Numbered from the stretch's first letter, positions 11,276 through 23,264 are shown. The stretch is DNA of 64,000 nucleotides from Aquanectria penicillioides (GCA_003415625.1 PYIU01000001.1:7194210-7258209), one strand, 5' to 3'. The notes: generated by a model from the sequence alone, not told the origin. Numbers and translations are program-made.

Positions 11276-12725
11276 ATGGGCGGCTCCGCCTTTGCTGTTG
11301 GCAGGAATCCCCTGTTCACGCCACGGATGCCCAAAGAAGTCTACAGTGCCGTCAAGTCCCGTTGCCACGCTTCCCTGAGAGAGCACTTTCTCTGCGTCGC
11401 TTCGCCCATTGATGGGCCTGCTAAGAAGGACTTTGGAGACGTCGACATTCTTCTGGCATGGCCGAAGAAGCCCCTAGCCGGCAGGGAGGAGACACTCAAG
11501 GCCATCGCCGAAACCCTCAAAGCAGCCCAAACCATTGTGGAGAAGGGCAAGGATATTTCGGGTCACTTTGCTTTGCCTTGGCCGTCCGAGATGTCTATGC
11601 CACTCAACGGTGCTACTGTAAAGACCAACGGCATTCACAAGGCCACCAAGGCTCTAAAGGCTCAAGAATCAGATCAATCCATTCGGAACTCGCTAACTAC
11701 AAACTCATCCCAGCAAGTAGAGGATCAGAACGGCCATGTAAGCAACCCATCAATGTTTCCCAATTTATATCACTCTAACCACGTTTATATAGATATCAGA
11801 GCAAGAGAGCCAAGAACCAGAGCGATTCATCCAGATTGACGTTCGCGTTTGCGACACGATTGAGTACTTCCTCTGGATGCTGTTCAAACATGCCCACGGT
11901 GACATCTGGAACCTCCTGGGGACGACCATCCGTCCGTATGGTCTTAGTATAGACGAGTCCTCACTCTGGCTTCGGATCCCCGAGGTCGAAGCCTTCCATC
12001 GTAACCGGGCCAAGGTCTTTCTCACCAGTGACCCGGCAGAGATCTTGCAGTTCCTCGGCCTTCCCATGGGAGACTACTGGTCCAAGCCGTTTGACACCCT
12101 CGAAGATATGTACGAGTATGTTTCTCAATGCAGGCTCTTCTGGGTCAAACCTGCGGATCCCGCCGAGGAGAGCGCCGCAACACAGCTCGAGCAGGACCGC
12201 AGCAAGCTTACCGCCAACGACCGGAAACGAATGAGCCTGCGGCCAGGGTTCCGAAAATGGATCGAAGAGTTCCTGCCCAAATGCCGTGATGAAGGCCGCT
12301 TTCTCCAAAACCCATCGACTCGAGAGCAGGTTACGGAGGAGGCCTTTGACTGGTTCCACGTCAAGGGCGAATTCGAGACTCGCCGCCAAGAGTTCTTGCT
12401 AGAAAAGCAGAAGGAGCTCGTCTGGAACAAGGTCATCAAGGGCGAGATCCCAGAGGCCGACCCTCACAACCCGAATTCGATTCTGTACAGGTCGCATCTT
12501 GTCAAAGCCTTGAAGCGAGTCATACTCGAGGGTGACGATCGTTACGGAGTCATGCCGGAGGGCAGCCTCAAAGATGAGGAAGGCTTCTACATCATAGACA
12601 AGGTGGTCGATTTCATCATCGCAAGCAAGGACGAGATCGGCAAGGTAGCCATGGACATTAACCAGATTCACTACGAGGAGCATCTGCAGCGCAAAGCAGC
12701 TAAAGAGGCCGCGAAGATCGCTTAA
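11276..12725 (+). CDS. Conserved fungal protein with nucleotidyltransferase-like GDVD motif
   Basis: Exons 11276-11737 and 11793-12725 (GTAAGC...TATAG intron, 55 nt, phase 0) encode 464 residues. I chose the ATG before GGSAFAVGRNP; an ATG 23 codons upstream (11207) is in the same frame. Near residues 40-45 the motif DFGDVDILLAWP resembles the G-x-D-x-D metal-binding strand of nucleotidyltransferase folds, and the preceding helix (SRCHASLREHF) sits where such folds place one. A linker of low complexity surrounds the intron. The second half has an RFIQIDVRVCD strand and an acidic/basic helical region ending in KAAKEAAKIA. The acidic pair could extend to the IDVRV strand as the third carboxylate, which is my inference. 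I do not recognise a named family. Confidence 0.8.
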
Positions 12726-13854
12726 GCTTCGAGAGCGATGGAGTACGTACATTCGGTATCCAGAATGCCTCTGCACACAAGCTAACTAGAAATTTATAGG
12801 GTTGAAAGGTACACTTCTCACTATGACCTCCGGTCCGAAACATGAGACCTAATGAATATACGAAAACGATTTCTGGGGTTCTCGGGGTGCGGGATGGCTG
12901 AGATCCATCAGTTTGACACGATGAGATGAAAGAAATAAGGGTTAGGTGTCTACGGAGCGACAAGTATAAATACCACAAAACCACATTATGCGAAAGCGAT
13001 TACGGGGGGGGGGGGGGGGGGGGGGGGGGGCGATTTGAGATTATACTAGCTATGGGGTGCAGAATGCCATATTATGCAGCCTCGTTCGTTAGAGCTGCAT
13101 GTCTTTGGGATGCTTAGGAGTTCAATCTTCAGGGGAACAAGATGCCACCAACGATGCATGTACGATGACAGAATGACCAAGGGTTCAACGAGCATAAAGC
13201 AAAGCAACGTAGTTCTTGTTCTTCCTAAAAGCATATTGATCCAACAGACTTCGTTCCATCTGTATCTCTTCTTTTCTGTCCGTCCGCCCCGATTCCGCAC
13301 ATAGCTCTCCCACCAACCAGCTGCCAGGCCAACCGAGGGACCAAGCCCTGGATTTTGACGCTGTCTTGGGGGATGGCACCAGTGTGGAGGCCTGGATGAT
13401 TCACGGACTGCAGCGCTTGTGTCCTGGGTACTTTCTCTCTCGCAGAAAACATCGGCTCGTCTCGTTTGCTTTCTCTCCTCCTCCCTTCACTCCTTCTTCT
13501 AACGGCACGCATCACCCTCATTGGTATTTTCTTCCTCTGGGTGGTTGCAGTTAGATCAGACCCGTTTTAACGTCTTCTTCCCTATTCATCATATTCCCTC
13601 TGCAACTTCACCCTTCAAACCTCACCCTCTATCTACTCTTCACCTTAGTCTATTATCTCTCTCTCTCCTTGCCAAGGTATGTCTATCATATTCTTCACTC
13701 TATCTCCATTGCGTTTCTCTTCTATCACCTTCTTCTCTCCTGTCCTTCCACGAGCTGGTTTATTGTCGTTTGGTTGTTCCTCCTGGAGCTTATTTGCTAA
13801 TTCATCTCACAGACCAATCAGACCTCACGAGCTTCGCCTTCTTAAAGGCTCAGG
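12726..13854. other. Intergenic interval with poly-G run and pyrimidine-rich leader
   Basis: The interval holds an uninterrupted run of 27 G at 13004-13030. From about 13480 the plus strand becomes strongly CT-rich up to the next ATG, consistent with the promoter and 5' UTR of the following gene. Confidence 0.5.
13004..13030 (+). repeat. Homopolymer G27
   Basis: There are twenty-seven consecutive G in the downstream flank of the preceding gene. The length may be unreliable, because homopolymers are a common assembly error. Confidence 0.9.
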
Positions 13855-15489
13855 ATGGCCAACTCTCCCCCTCCTCCCGAGAGATCAGGCCGGTCTCACT
13901 CTCGCTTTCCCTTCAGAAGCCGCTTCTCTTCTGCCAACAATCTCAACTCTGAGAACTCTCAACAGGGTGGTGCTCGTGGACGAGATGAGACACGCCGTGG
14001 CGGCGGAGTAATCTCCTTCTTCCGTAACCTCTTTTCTCGCCATCGAGTCATCAGGTTCGAGCTCCCCGGAGATCCCTTCTTCTCTCCTGAAATCCTTGAC
14101 GAAGAGGCCCACGTTACAGGCCCAAGTCATAATGCCGTCCATGGCTCTGCCCCTATCCCCATCCCCGTTGCTCGCCATCGACGAAGTCTTTCTGTCTCGG
14201 TTGCTCACCATCCGCGGAACCGCATCACTTCCCTTTCCCCTATCCCCGATGGGCCAGAGGTTGAGGATTTCAGTCAACGCAACGCTGTACGGGGATATAG
14301 ATCCGGAGCTGTAGAGAGTAGCCCGTCGTCTGATAGCGATTGTGGATTGATGCCCCCGAATAGACCCTCGACACCAGTCTTCTCCTTTGAAGATCTGGAC
14401 CCGGGCACTGTCATTGAAGACTTTTCTGCGAGTCCTCGTCGTGCATCGCCAGCTGCTCCGTCTCACTACCTTGTTTCTCCCCAAGAGTTTGGACAAGCGA
14501 GCCACGGATCTGGACCTGTTGATTCGCAGAGACCTGTAAGTCTTTCTCCTTTGCTTATTGGAAAAGAATTCTCCACTAATGAAAACACCAGGAACATGTT
14601 TCGCCTCGTCGAAACCCTCCTGGAAACTTCAGTCGAGGTGATAAGTGAGTTAACCTCTCTGCACTCAACACATTTTTCCTGCCGTTACTAACCAACATCT
14701 TGCTTCAGTGCCTACCTTGATAATGACGTCGTCTCCCTTTTCCTGAGAGCCACAAACCAGCCGTCTGCCTTTAGTGGCGAAGAAGAAGGCCTGAACTTGC
14801 CATTGCTCCTGAGGACTCTCTCCCTCGTCGTGGCTCGCAACATGCCTCGGGAGGTTACAAACCTCTCCCAGTCCCTCTTTCGCTACCTATGCACCAATCT
14901 CTTCCATCGTCACGCCGAGGCCTTTGGTCAGCCGGTTCATTGGACCTCCGATGACTACCGTTTTCGATCGGATGAGCTCTACAGCTCCTGGGACCTTGTT
15001 CTCCGCAACGCTTGGCTCACGCTGTACATCACGCTGGAAGACATCGTCCGCGTCTTCGTCTACGCCATTCCCCACAGGTTCTGGTCTGTCTTCACACAGG
15101 CTTACAGTCACGAATTTACGGCTGCAATCGAGCTTTGCTAGGAGCAGCTCGGTGACCGATTAGGAGAGACATACGACTCGACCTGGCTATACTTCCACTC
15201 ACTGGGAGAAAACACCCAAACCCAACAGACAAACAATAACGCTCTGCCCGTTGTTGGCAATACCGCTAACAACATCCATGGCGAGAACCAAGATGATTTC
15301 CGTCGGGAGAACCGCGAGAGCGTGGAGCTCGATGACAGTGAAGTCGTTGTCGGAGAGGCCGTTCACGTTCTCATCCCGCCCACTGTGCAACGTTCTCCCG
15401 AGGTTGTCGATATCCAAGTTTCGAACAGCTCGGACGGCACATTGGTAAACAGCCAAGATACCTTTTTCAGTCTCAGGCGTAGAGCCTAG
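13855..15489 (+). CDS. Orphan Ser/Pro/Arg-rich protein, interrupted by an in-frame TAG
   Basis: Exons are 13855-14535, 14592-14644 and 14709 onward. Introns are GTAAGT...CCAG (56 nt) and GTGAGT...TTCAG (64 nt), and both keep phase. The N-terminal half is disordered and basic (RSHSRFPFRSRFSS, FFRNLFSRHR). The C-terminal part looks like a folded helical domain (LNLPLLLRTLSLVVARNMPR, LRNAWLTLYITLEDIVRV). TAG at 15139-15141 ends a 388-residue product. The same frame then stays open for another 115 codons (EQLGDRLGETYDSTWLYF ... FFSLRRRA) to TAG at 15487-15489, with an acidic, protein-like composition. The internal stop could be a CAG-to-TAG mutation, a base error or readthrough. No phase-0 donor would splice it out. 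I do not recognise the family. Confidence 0.65.
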
Positions 15490-16207
15490 AGATGATGCAG
15501 GTAACTTCCCAATGGTGCTGACCATTGAACAGCAATCAGCTATGTTGTCCGCTTCGCATCTCAACTTGATGCGTGTTTGTAATGTCAAAGTTGTACATTT
15601 TAGGGTTTGCAGTATTTCATGTTGCTGTTTGCACACATTTGGCCCGCACTTGATGCCTCTTTGCTTGATGCTTGCTTGATGCTTGCTTGTTAATTTCTTC
15701 CATTGAACAGTAAGTTCTCGTCTCTCCTTACTAAATAGCTTTCTGGTAACTCATAGCTAGCCCCCCCGCTCTGGCCATCGCCTCTAAGGAGGGACACGCA
15801 CAAGGCAGCTAGATTGTCTCAGGAATCAAGTATAAGGCATTGCAATCATGGACATGAGTCTAGCAACGACTCTTTACAATCAGACTTGAGACGCACAGTT
15901 TTCAAAGTCACAACGTTGGGGATTGTTCGGGTAGTCAGACTAGGATCCACGCCACCCTGTCTCCTTGGGACACTTCACGCTGTTAAAATACAATCTGTAA
16001 TAACTTGTACATCCATGCTGAGCCATACCCCGGTACCGCTTCATCATCGTGACGCTCATGTATTTGGTATCTAGACCTCTATCCATCCATCCGTCCACAA
16101 TCCACCTAACAAGGCAACCCATAGCACACAACACCAGGCTTGGCAAAAGATATCTCACTTTTGTTCTTTCTGTCTGTCTTTCATTCATTCATTCATTCTT
16201 CGTTCGC
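15490..16207. other. Interval between converging genes
   Basis: The interval contains a short tandem repeat of TGCTTGATGCTTGCTTGA type near 15660-15690 and an ATTC run at 16181-16199. No gene is supported. Confidence 0.5.
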
Positions 16208-16932
16208 TTAGTCGGTGCCCAGGTTCCACAGACCGTCGCCGAGGAAGTGGGCATCCTCAATGACGGGGCCCTTGCCCTTCTCCTTGACCTCGGCGGTGCC
16301 AGCCACCAGCGTCCCCACGGCGCAGGCCTCCAGCTTGCCCTCGGCCATGACGACGACGGGCTCGCCCTTTTCCAGCTCGCGGCTCCAGCGGCCCTCCTCG
16401 TCGGCGCTCTGCTCCATCTCCTTGCCCTCAACGAGGCCCTTGGCGGCGCCCTCGGCGGGCAAGCGGCCGCCCTTGCTGGTCAGGCCAGGGGCCATGAGAG
16501 TAGCGCCCGAGAGCACGAAACGGATGGCACCACGGTCGATGCGGATGGTGGGGAAGGCCTGGGGGAAGCGGTGGACGAGGCGCAGGTGGGGGATGATGAG
16601 GGACGTGTCCTGCTGGTAGAACAGCGGCGTCGAGTCGATGACGTAGAGCGTGTTGCGGTCGGGCAGCTTCATGGACGCCATCGAGGCCTTCTTGGGCATG
16701 ATCTCGTCGATGAAGGGCGCGAGGAGCGGGTACGTAGAGAGGACGGACTGGCGGATGGCTCGCTGGGCCGAAGACTTGAGCTTCTGCTTGGGAGCGCTCT
16801 GGATCCTATGAGCATTTTTTTTTGTCAATATCAGCTATGATATAAAGGCGGCCATGGATGCGGTTGGGAGGAGAGCTGAACAGCTGAGGGTTAATTGAGG
16901 TGCAGGGGCCAAACGAACTCTTTCTTGAACAT
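16208..16932 (-). CDS. tma20: Translation machinery-associated protein 20 (MCT-1/Tma20, PUA domain)
   Basis: Exon 1 is only 14 nt (16932-16919, MFKK plus two bases). It is followed by a 113-nt intron (donor GTTCGT, acceptor CATAG) and exon 2, 16805-16208. The product is 203 residues. It begins MFKKEIQSAPKQKLKSSAQR, then LSTYPLLAPFIDEIMPKK and VIDSTPLFYQQ, the N-terminal MCT1-type domain. The PUA-type RNA-binding domain follows (IIPHLRLVHRFP, IRIDRGAIRFVLSGATLMAPGL, PVVVMAEGKLEACAVG, HFLGDGLWNLG). Family members act with Tma22 at the ribosome in 40S recycling and re-initiation. An acidic insertion between the PUA strands makes it somewhat longer than the usual length of about 180. The donor is not the GTAAGT consensus, but the junction restores the conserved N-terminus exactly. 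Confidence 0.92.
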
Positions 16933-17456
16933 GATGGCGGTAGTGTTGAGGAACAGAAATAGAATGAAGCTGGCGAGGATGGCAAAAAACGAACGGAAGA
17001 AGGAGAAGAAAAGGCTAAAATCGGCCTTGAAAAGAAATTGAAACAGTAACAAGTTCCTGTGACGGTCTCGTTGCCCTGGTGCTTTGGAGTGGGTGGTCTT
17101 TTTCTGCTGCTGGCTGTTCAGAGGGTAAAAGTCGACAGACGACGACGTAGCGAGTTGCCCCGCGGTCGGCGTGGCGGGGTAAAATCGCGAGATGCAATAC
17201 GACGGGGGTCTGTGTCTCGTGCTTGTGACAGAAGGCGTCAAGAGATGAGGCCCAGCGAATGAGGGACATGCAAAGCGGTGCAGAGGGAGGTTCTGGGTGG
17301 GATACGTAGTTTAAATTGTTTTATTTATCTTGTTGCAGTCTCTCTGCCCAAGTTCCTTGCATCCTCCTCGTGCCGTGAAATCGTACAGTCGAGCTGGCAG
17401 CGGCCTGCTCTCATATTCATTTGCCCCACTCATGACGAGACCGGTGCTCGTCACCT

Positions 17457-17855
17457 CTAGCCATGAACAACATGAGAGACCGTGCCGTCCTCCTTCAGGT
17501 GGACATTGAGACGGTCTTCTTTGAAATCCTTGGTGACCATCATGCCGGGCTCGATGATGCGAGTTTCCTGGGGCAGATCCCGCTTGCAGAAGACCTGCAG
17601 AGGGCTCGTTAGCCAAAAGTGCACGTCATGCTACCCTGGAGCTACTCCTCACGAAGCTAGGTTTGGCGCATGCAATCATCATGACACCAAACACCTGACG
17701 CAAGGGAAAATCATACAAGGGGGGAAGAAAATGGACATGCTACATACGGTCTCGGTGGATGCATCTTCGGACAGCTTCTTGCCGACCAGCTTATTCTGCC
17801 ACTCCTCCGTCTTGTCGGCGGGGGTGGAGTTGATGCCAGGGACGACGAGAGGCAT
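17457..17855 (-). CDS. Protease inhibitor I78 family protein
   Basis: Exon 1 is 17855-17748 and exon 2 is 17594-17457, joined across a GTATGT...CTGCAG intron at a codon boundary. The 81-residue product begins MPLVVPGINSTPADKTEEWQ, then LVGKKLSEDASTET and VFCKRDLPQETRIIEPG, and ends RLNVHLKEDGTVSHVVHG. This is the size and motif order of small fungal I78 (potato inhibitor I-like) proteins. No signal peptide is visible, so a cytosolic or non-classical role is likely. The gene is 525 bp upstream of tma20 on the same strand, but nothing suggests co-regulation. Exon 2 alone is easily missed because it is short and lies in a different frame from exon 1. Confidence 0.88.
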
Positions 17856-20452
17856 ATTGTCTGTCAATAATAGAATCGGGTGCGGTTATCAATGATGGCA
17901 GGAGTTTGTCCTTCTAGCAGGTTCAGGCAGTAAAGGGCGTTGGGCTGTTGGGATTCTATTGTTTCTTGTAGAAAGGATGATAGTTTAATCAAAACACCGG
18001 ATGATGTTACTTGTCTGTGGGAAGAGGAAGGGAAAAAAATAAAGGAGGATCAGGAATTCACAGAGCATGATGCATCGTTCGAGGCCTCTATTGTACTTAT
18101 GCCGCAGCGGCGGCGGCGACTTTCGCAGGAGGGGAAAAAGGTTGCGTTAGGTGATGACGTCGACTCACATGGCTACAGTTCCCCGTATTGGGCTGCCGGC
18201 CCTGATGGGGGATCGAATCGGGTGGGACAAGAGAGAATGGCCCCGTGAGAGATCTGGGAGGGCGATGATCGGATAGATCAGCGTTTCCAACGGTAATCGG
18301 GACGAATGGGTGGATGACAACATCGCCGCCGCCCGCTGGCATCTTCTATCGTGTACTGCTGCTGGCAGTTGTTGCATCGCCTGCTGTTCATAATCGCCGT
18401 GGAGCTCAGCACTGACCACGGCCGCCCCAAGGGACCGACACGCCGAATGCTGCCGCAGCATGCTCCCCTGGATTGGATTAATTATTCTTTTTCTCCTTGG
18501 CTTGCTTGGTCCCGCGTGGAGACAGAAGGAATACCTACCTTAGGTTATACAACGTCGCAGTTGTGAGAAGCAAAATAATGCCACGACGGAAGTACCGTAA
18601 TGTACGGATAAAATCGGCACGCACCGAGCTGGACGTGTCTGGGCCCTTGTGTCATTACCTGCACATCCACCAAATGAAGGGGAGAAACCGGTTTTGTGCG
18701 TCCCATGTCTGTTCTTCTTCTCAACTTCAACCCGATGCCCTTTCTGTGGCACCGAATAGCGCGCCTCTGCTCTGTGCCTGGTGTCTTGCTTGTGCTTTTT
18801 TATTACTGCTCCCTCGTATTTACCAGAGGGATCAAACATCTTGGCAAATCTCCGGTACACGAAACGATCATCGCCCGATGAGACGGCGTGGGCCCCATTG
18901 GCCGGTCCTTGAGCTAGACCTAATCGAGCCCGGCTGTTGATGACGATAATGCATCAGCGGCATCAGCATTCGGCGCCGGTGGCTCACAATCGATCCTCAG
19001 CTGGGACGGGATGGGATCTGAGGAAGGACGTGCGTAGCGACTGTGTCGGGATGAAGGTATTCCGAAAACCGACTGCATCATGCTCGTTGGAGATGCTAGC
19101 GGGATGGACAGGGTTGGGATTTGTGCAACCACTCGCCTAAACTCATGGCTGGCTGACGATGAGACGAAAATAATAAGAAGAATAAATAATAAATAAAATA
19201 AAATAAAATAAAAGTCGAGACGGGTACGGGCCATGTACCATGGTCAATGGTCAATGGGAAATTCCCCATATTAAAATAAGGACACAGGCCCTGAGAGAAA
19301 CCGAGCCGCCGCTGACTGATGACAGGATTTTCTCGGCGCCTTTGTTGGTGGGGAGAGCAGCCCGGTCACTCCCGTGAGCTTGTTGTGAGAAAGATGCAGC
19401 AGACCAGACGTGACGACAACAGGCAGACGGGCCGGCGTCACTGCTGCTGGTGCTGCTGCTTCCACAGAGTATTGCCCGCTGACAGGCAAGGCAAGGCTAC
19501 TGATGCAAATACCAATACACTAGACTAATACGCTGTCTCTGTCTGTTCTCCAAACGAGCCCTACCAGGTGTCACCGTCACAGATGCTGTACCTCAGCCAC
19601 TTTTGAAGCCCAGCCCGGTCCAGTCTCTGAATGGCGGTTGGACGGGCTGCAGCCGCAGACGCGGGCGGAGAAGCAGATGCAGACGCAGTGGATGCTCTCT
19701 CGGGGACCACCAAGATGCACGCCAGCTACATCGATACACACAATCACTCACTCATTCATTCACTCACTGATTGCTGCGCTGTGCTGCGCTGTGCTGCACT
19801 GCGAGCAAACAGCTTCGAGTTTCCGGCTCCATATCCGTACATATGTGCAGCCCGCCCCCAACCACCCTCCCACCCCGGCCATTCCTCCCCTGCCACCCCG
19901 GGTAGCCGCCGCTGCATCATCCATAGTACGGTGCAAAGCACAGTAATACAGGCAAGACAGGTAATACAGTCTATCCCATATGTAATACCTGGCATCCCCA
20001 GACCTGGGGCTGGCGCGTTCCCCATCTCATGTCAGCACCAGTCTCGTTTCTGTCTGGCTGCTTCCGCCTTTTCGGCATCTCCTCAGTCCTGTCAGCACAA
20101 GGAGATCCGATGTCCAATCCGTGGCAGCACTGCAGGCGCAGCTGTGGGCCAGAGCCAATTCCTTTGTGCCATTGCGGTCCTCCTCGCAATCCCCACCAAA
20201 TCCCAATCCTAGCTCGGGATGGATGGCGAGGGAGCGAGGGAGCGAGGGAGAGAGACAGCGTCAAAGAAAGACGATCGGGCCTCAGCCACTCCTAGGGTGG
20301 AGGCTTGGGCTTATGGGTGCCCTGTGTCTACCACTACAAAGTACCTAGTGGAGAGATCCAGGAGGCCCAGAGAGGTACCTACCTACCTACCCAGCATCCG
20401 GGCCATGCCATGCTGCACTGTGGTCCTTGCGGTACATGCCTGGGATGACCTT

Positions 20453-20470
20453 GGGGGGGGGGGGGGGGGG
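20453..20470 (+). repeat. Homopolymer G18
   Basis: Eighteen consecutive G lie within the gene-poor interval, flanked by CTTGCTTGCTACCTACC. Confidence 0.9.
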
Positions 20471-21110
20471 CGCTTGCTTGCTACCTACCTGGTCGCTCGT
20501 TCAGCAAATTGCGTTGGGCAATTCAGGGCCCCATGGCCAACTTTGGTCGCCCGCTGTTGGTCGCTGAGGCCCCCCAGCCATGGAAATGCACGAGCGGGCC
20601 TCTCCTTTCTAGCCGGCTCGCCGTGTTCCGTAGGTACCTAGGTAGCTTGGGGCCTGTGGACACCAACATAAGGAGGAGGAGTTCCATATGTATAGAGGCA
20701 AAAAGCGACAAGCCACTGCCGCCGTTGGTCCAAAGTCAGATCAGATCAGCTGTGGCCGTGCTTGGGTTTGGCGGTGATCCATGAGAATCTTGGGGGGGGG
20801 GATTTTGTTATCCTGTCGGGTCCGTATACTGTTCTTGTGTGTTCTCCCGCGTCTGTGTGGACGTTCGTGCCCCTTTTCTGCACTTGGTCATTCATGGCGT
20901 CTTATTGGGTCGTTGTTCATGCCTACTGAGAGAGTACAACACAGCACTGCACAAATGCAGGCAGGTTGTCATCCTTCAACCTCAGAAGGAGGAGGAGGAG
21001 TACTCCGTAGGAGGAGTAGGGTTGTGTCGTTTTGGCGGCCAGGCCGAATGGATCGCCGAGCGCCTAGGGGGGACAGGACACGGACATCTGCGTGCTTGCT
21101 GGTCTAGAGG

Positions 21111-21131
21111 TGATGATGATGATGATGATGA
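21111..21131 (+). repeat. GAT trinucleotide microsatellite
   Basis: About seven perfect GAT units are followed by a degenerate unit. Confidence 0.85.
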
Positions 21132-22469
21132 TGGTGATAATGGTAATGTATCATGGGTGCATTGCAAGCCTCCTCTCAGCTTGTGAGTTTTTCGCTTTTC
21201 TCCATTCATTCCGGTCGGGACCTCGCTGGCTTTCTCAGCTAAAAGAAGCGGCTCAGCTCAGTCAAGGTTCGGCAGCGTTTGTTCACTGCCATCATGTGTG
21301 GCATAGGCGAATTCCCACGCTGCCATGATGCATCAGCAGCCGATGCAGCTGGTGCAGCCGCACGGCGCCAACGCCCCAGGCCCAGCAATCAGCTTCGACC
21401 AGGCGTCACAGGCGTTACTCTTGTTCCTCTGCATCTTCCGTACCAAACCCTTTCTGGACCAAGGCAAGGCAAGTTAGGGTAGGGGGCGTCCCCAGCCGTC
21501 ATCAGCCCCCCTTAGCCCCGTGCCGTCGCCACCATTGTTTGTCTCTGCTCCTTGTCTCCTTGTCTCCTTGTCGCGCTGCTTTCTCACTTTGCTCTCTCTC
21601 TCACCGGCTCTCACTGGCTCCGCGCCCTCTCTCTCCTCTCCTCATCCGCCATGCGACGCTCTCCACTCTCCACTCTCTTTGGCTCGCTCTCACTCAGACG
21701 GAGCGAACCCTGTAAGCGCAGCCAAAAAGGACGGCGACGTTGACTAGTCCCAATTTCACCCGCAGCAATCCAGGAGCAGCACCGCCAGCACAGCCTTACC
21801 CAGTCCCATGCTCAGACCCTCTCACACCCCCTGGTTCTCCTCTAGTCTCCCCGGCCGCGGCCCTAGCAGTCGCCTCTGGTCTGTACCCGCTCAGGCTGAC
21901 TGAATGGCCCATGTGCCTGTGCTCGCTGGAGCTGGTGTGTGCTAATTCAGGGTACTGGCTGAAAAGAAAAAAAAATAAGAAAAAAATTGTAGCCGTAGAA
22001 GCGTCTCCTTTTTTTTTTTTAATCACCGTGACTCCCACATTTCTGGCGCCGCCCCCGACCCCGAGCGCCTCACTTCCCCTGCCCCCCCCCCCGTAAGAAA
22101 CGCCTCTGTGCCCTCTCCTTCTCCTGGGCTCCCGTCGTCCATCTTCCTTCATCCCGCCAACTTCACTCTCTTCTTTTCTTCTTCTTCGCCCTTGACCACA
22201 CTCTCCCCCCCGCCTGCTTCGACCGTTTTCGAATCGCCCGCCGTTCTTCTCTCTCTCGCGCGAATCCACCACCAAAACGCGTCTCGTCGCCGTACCCCGT
22301 ACTCTGAACCCGGGGCCTTTTTTCCTTTGCGGGGCTTGAGCTGGAGCAGTGAACCACCACCTACGAAAACTCGCCCCTTGCCGATACGAGCAGCGTTCGC
22401 ATCTCTCAACCCATCATCCATCGCATATCACCTATTTCAGCTGCATCTGCATCTACACCCACAGCAACC

Positions 22470-23264
22470 ATGCGCTTCTCATCTGCCTCCGTGCTCCTCT
22501 TCGCCGGCGCCGTCCTGGCCTCGGAGCCTCAACACGAGTGCCTCGTCAAGAACAGCGAGGATCTCGCCGCCTACGCCGACTGCGGCCACCAGGGCTCGCT
22601 CGCTGAGTGCCTCGCCCAGCTGTCCACCCTCAACAAGAACGACATCCGCGACTGCTACACCACCGTCGGCTGCTCATGGCCCGAGGCTGACGCTGAGGCC
22701 GACTCGACCATCCGTCGCTGCCAGGAACTCGGCAAGACTGGCGAGCTCAAGAAGCGCTACCGCGCTGCTCCTCTGCCCACGCTGATGCCCCGTGCCGATG
22801 CCACTTCCACCTCCAACGGCGGCATCATGTACGGCACCCAATGCTCCAGCACCGGCACCAAGTCGACCACCGCCTGCGACGTCACCACCAGCGGCAACCG
22901 AGTCCACACCGGCTCCTGCTCCAACACCATCGCCACCACCAGCACCTGCAACCCGACCATGATCTGCACCACCGACTCTAACAACCAAGACATCTGCATG
23001 AACATTGTCCGCATGGACGTCGGCGGCATCGTCGTCACCCTCGTCTTCGCCGGTGCCCTCGTCCTCGGCATTGCCGGCCTCACCTTTGCCTGCTGCAAGG
23101 ACCGCAAGCAGCAGAAGAAGCTGGCTGCCAAGGCTGAGGCCGTCGCTCTGGCTCGTGCCGCCACCAAGAAGCAGCGTGCTGCTCAGCGCACTCCCCTGAT
23201 CCGCAACCCCTCGGGCGGCTCCGGCAACGGCTCCAACCCCTTCCAGGACGGGAACCGCGTTTAG
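22470..23264 (+). CDS. Secreted/anchored Cys-rich membrane protein (CFEM-reminiscent ectodomain)
   Basis: This is a single exon of 264 codons with a CAACCATG start context. Residues 1-17 form a signal peptide (MRFSSASVLLFAGAVLA). A domain with six cysteines (HEC, ADC, AEC, RDC, VGC, RRC) follows and recalls, but does not match, the eight-cysteine CFEM domain. A dibasic KKR near residue 93 may be a Kex2-type site. A Thr/Ser/Gly-rich Cys region comes next, then one TM helix (GGIVVTLVFAGALVLGIAGL) and a basic tail (KDRKQQKKLAAKAEAVALAR) ending in RTPLIRNPSGG. Likely location is the plasma membrane with a short cytosolic tail. Coding character is strong, with C-rich third positions. The function is not recognised. 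Confidence 0.88.
   Translation: MRFSSASVLLFAGAVLASEPQHECLVKNSEDLAAYADCGHQGSLAECLAQLSTLNKNDIRDCYTTVGCSWPEADAEADSTIRRCQELGKTGELKKRYRAAPLPTLMPRADATSTSNGGIMYGTQCSSTGTKSTTACDVTTSGNRVHTGSCSNTIATTSTCNPTMICTTDSNNQDICMNIVRMDVGGIVVTLVFAGALVLGIAGLTFACCKDRKQQKKLAAKAEAVALARAATKKQRAAQRTPLIRNPSGGSGNGSNPFQDGNRV

Larger units (their letters stand above)
17856..22469. other. Long gene-poor interval
   Basis: About 4.6 kb with many short GC-rich frames on both strands but no recognisable protein. It contains an 18-G run (20453-20470), repeats of CTACCTACC/TAGGTAGG type (20376-20395, 20484-20490, 20631-20645), a GAT triplet repeat (21111-21131) and A/T homopolymers (21961-22020). The last 350 bases are CT-rich and probably the leader of the next gene. 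Part may be promoter or lncRNA sequence, which cannot be judged here. Confidence 0.5.

Noticed and set aside
15055..15141. Intron ending at the TAG of the orphan gene
   Set aside because: No phase-0 donor resembling GTRNGT lies upstream, and the sequence before the stop is coding-like.
16049..16840. 263-codon plus frame over tma20
   Set aside because: Antisense shadow; the minus strand encodes a clear Tma20.
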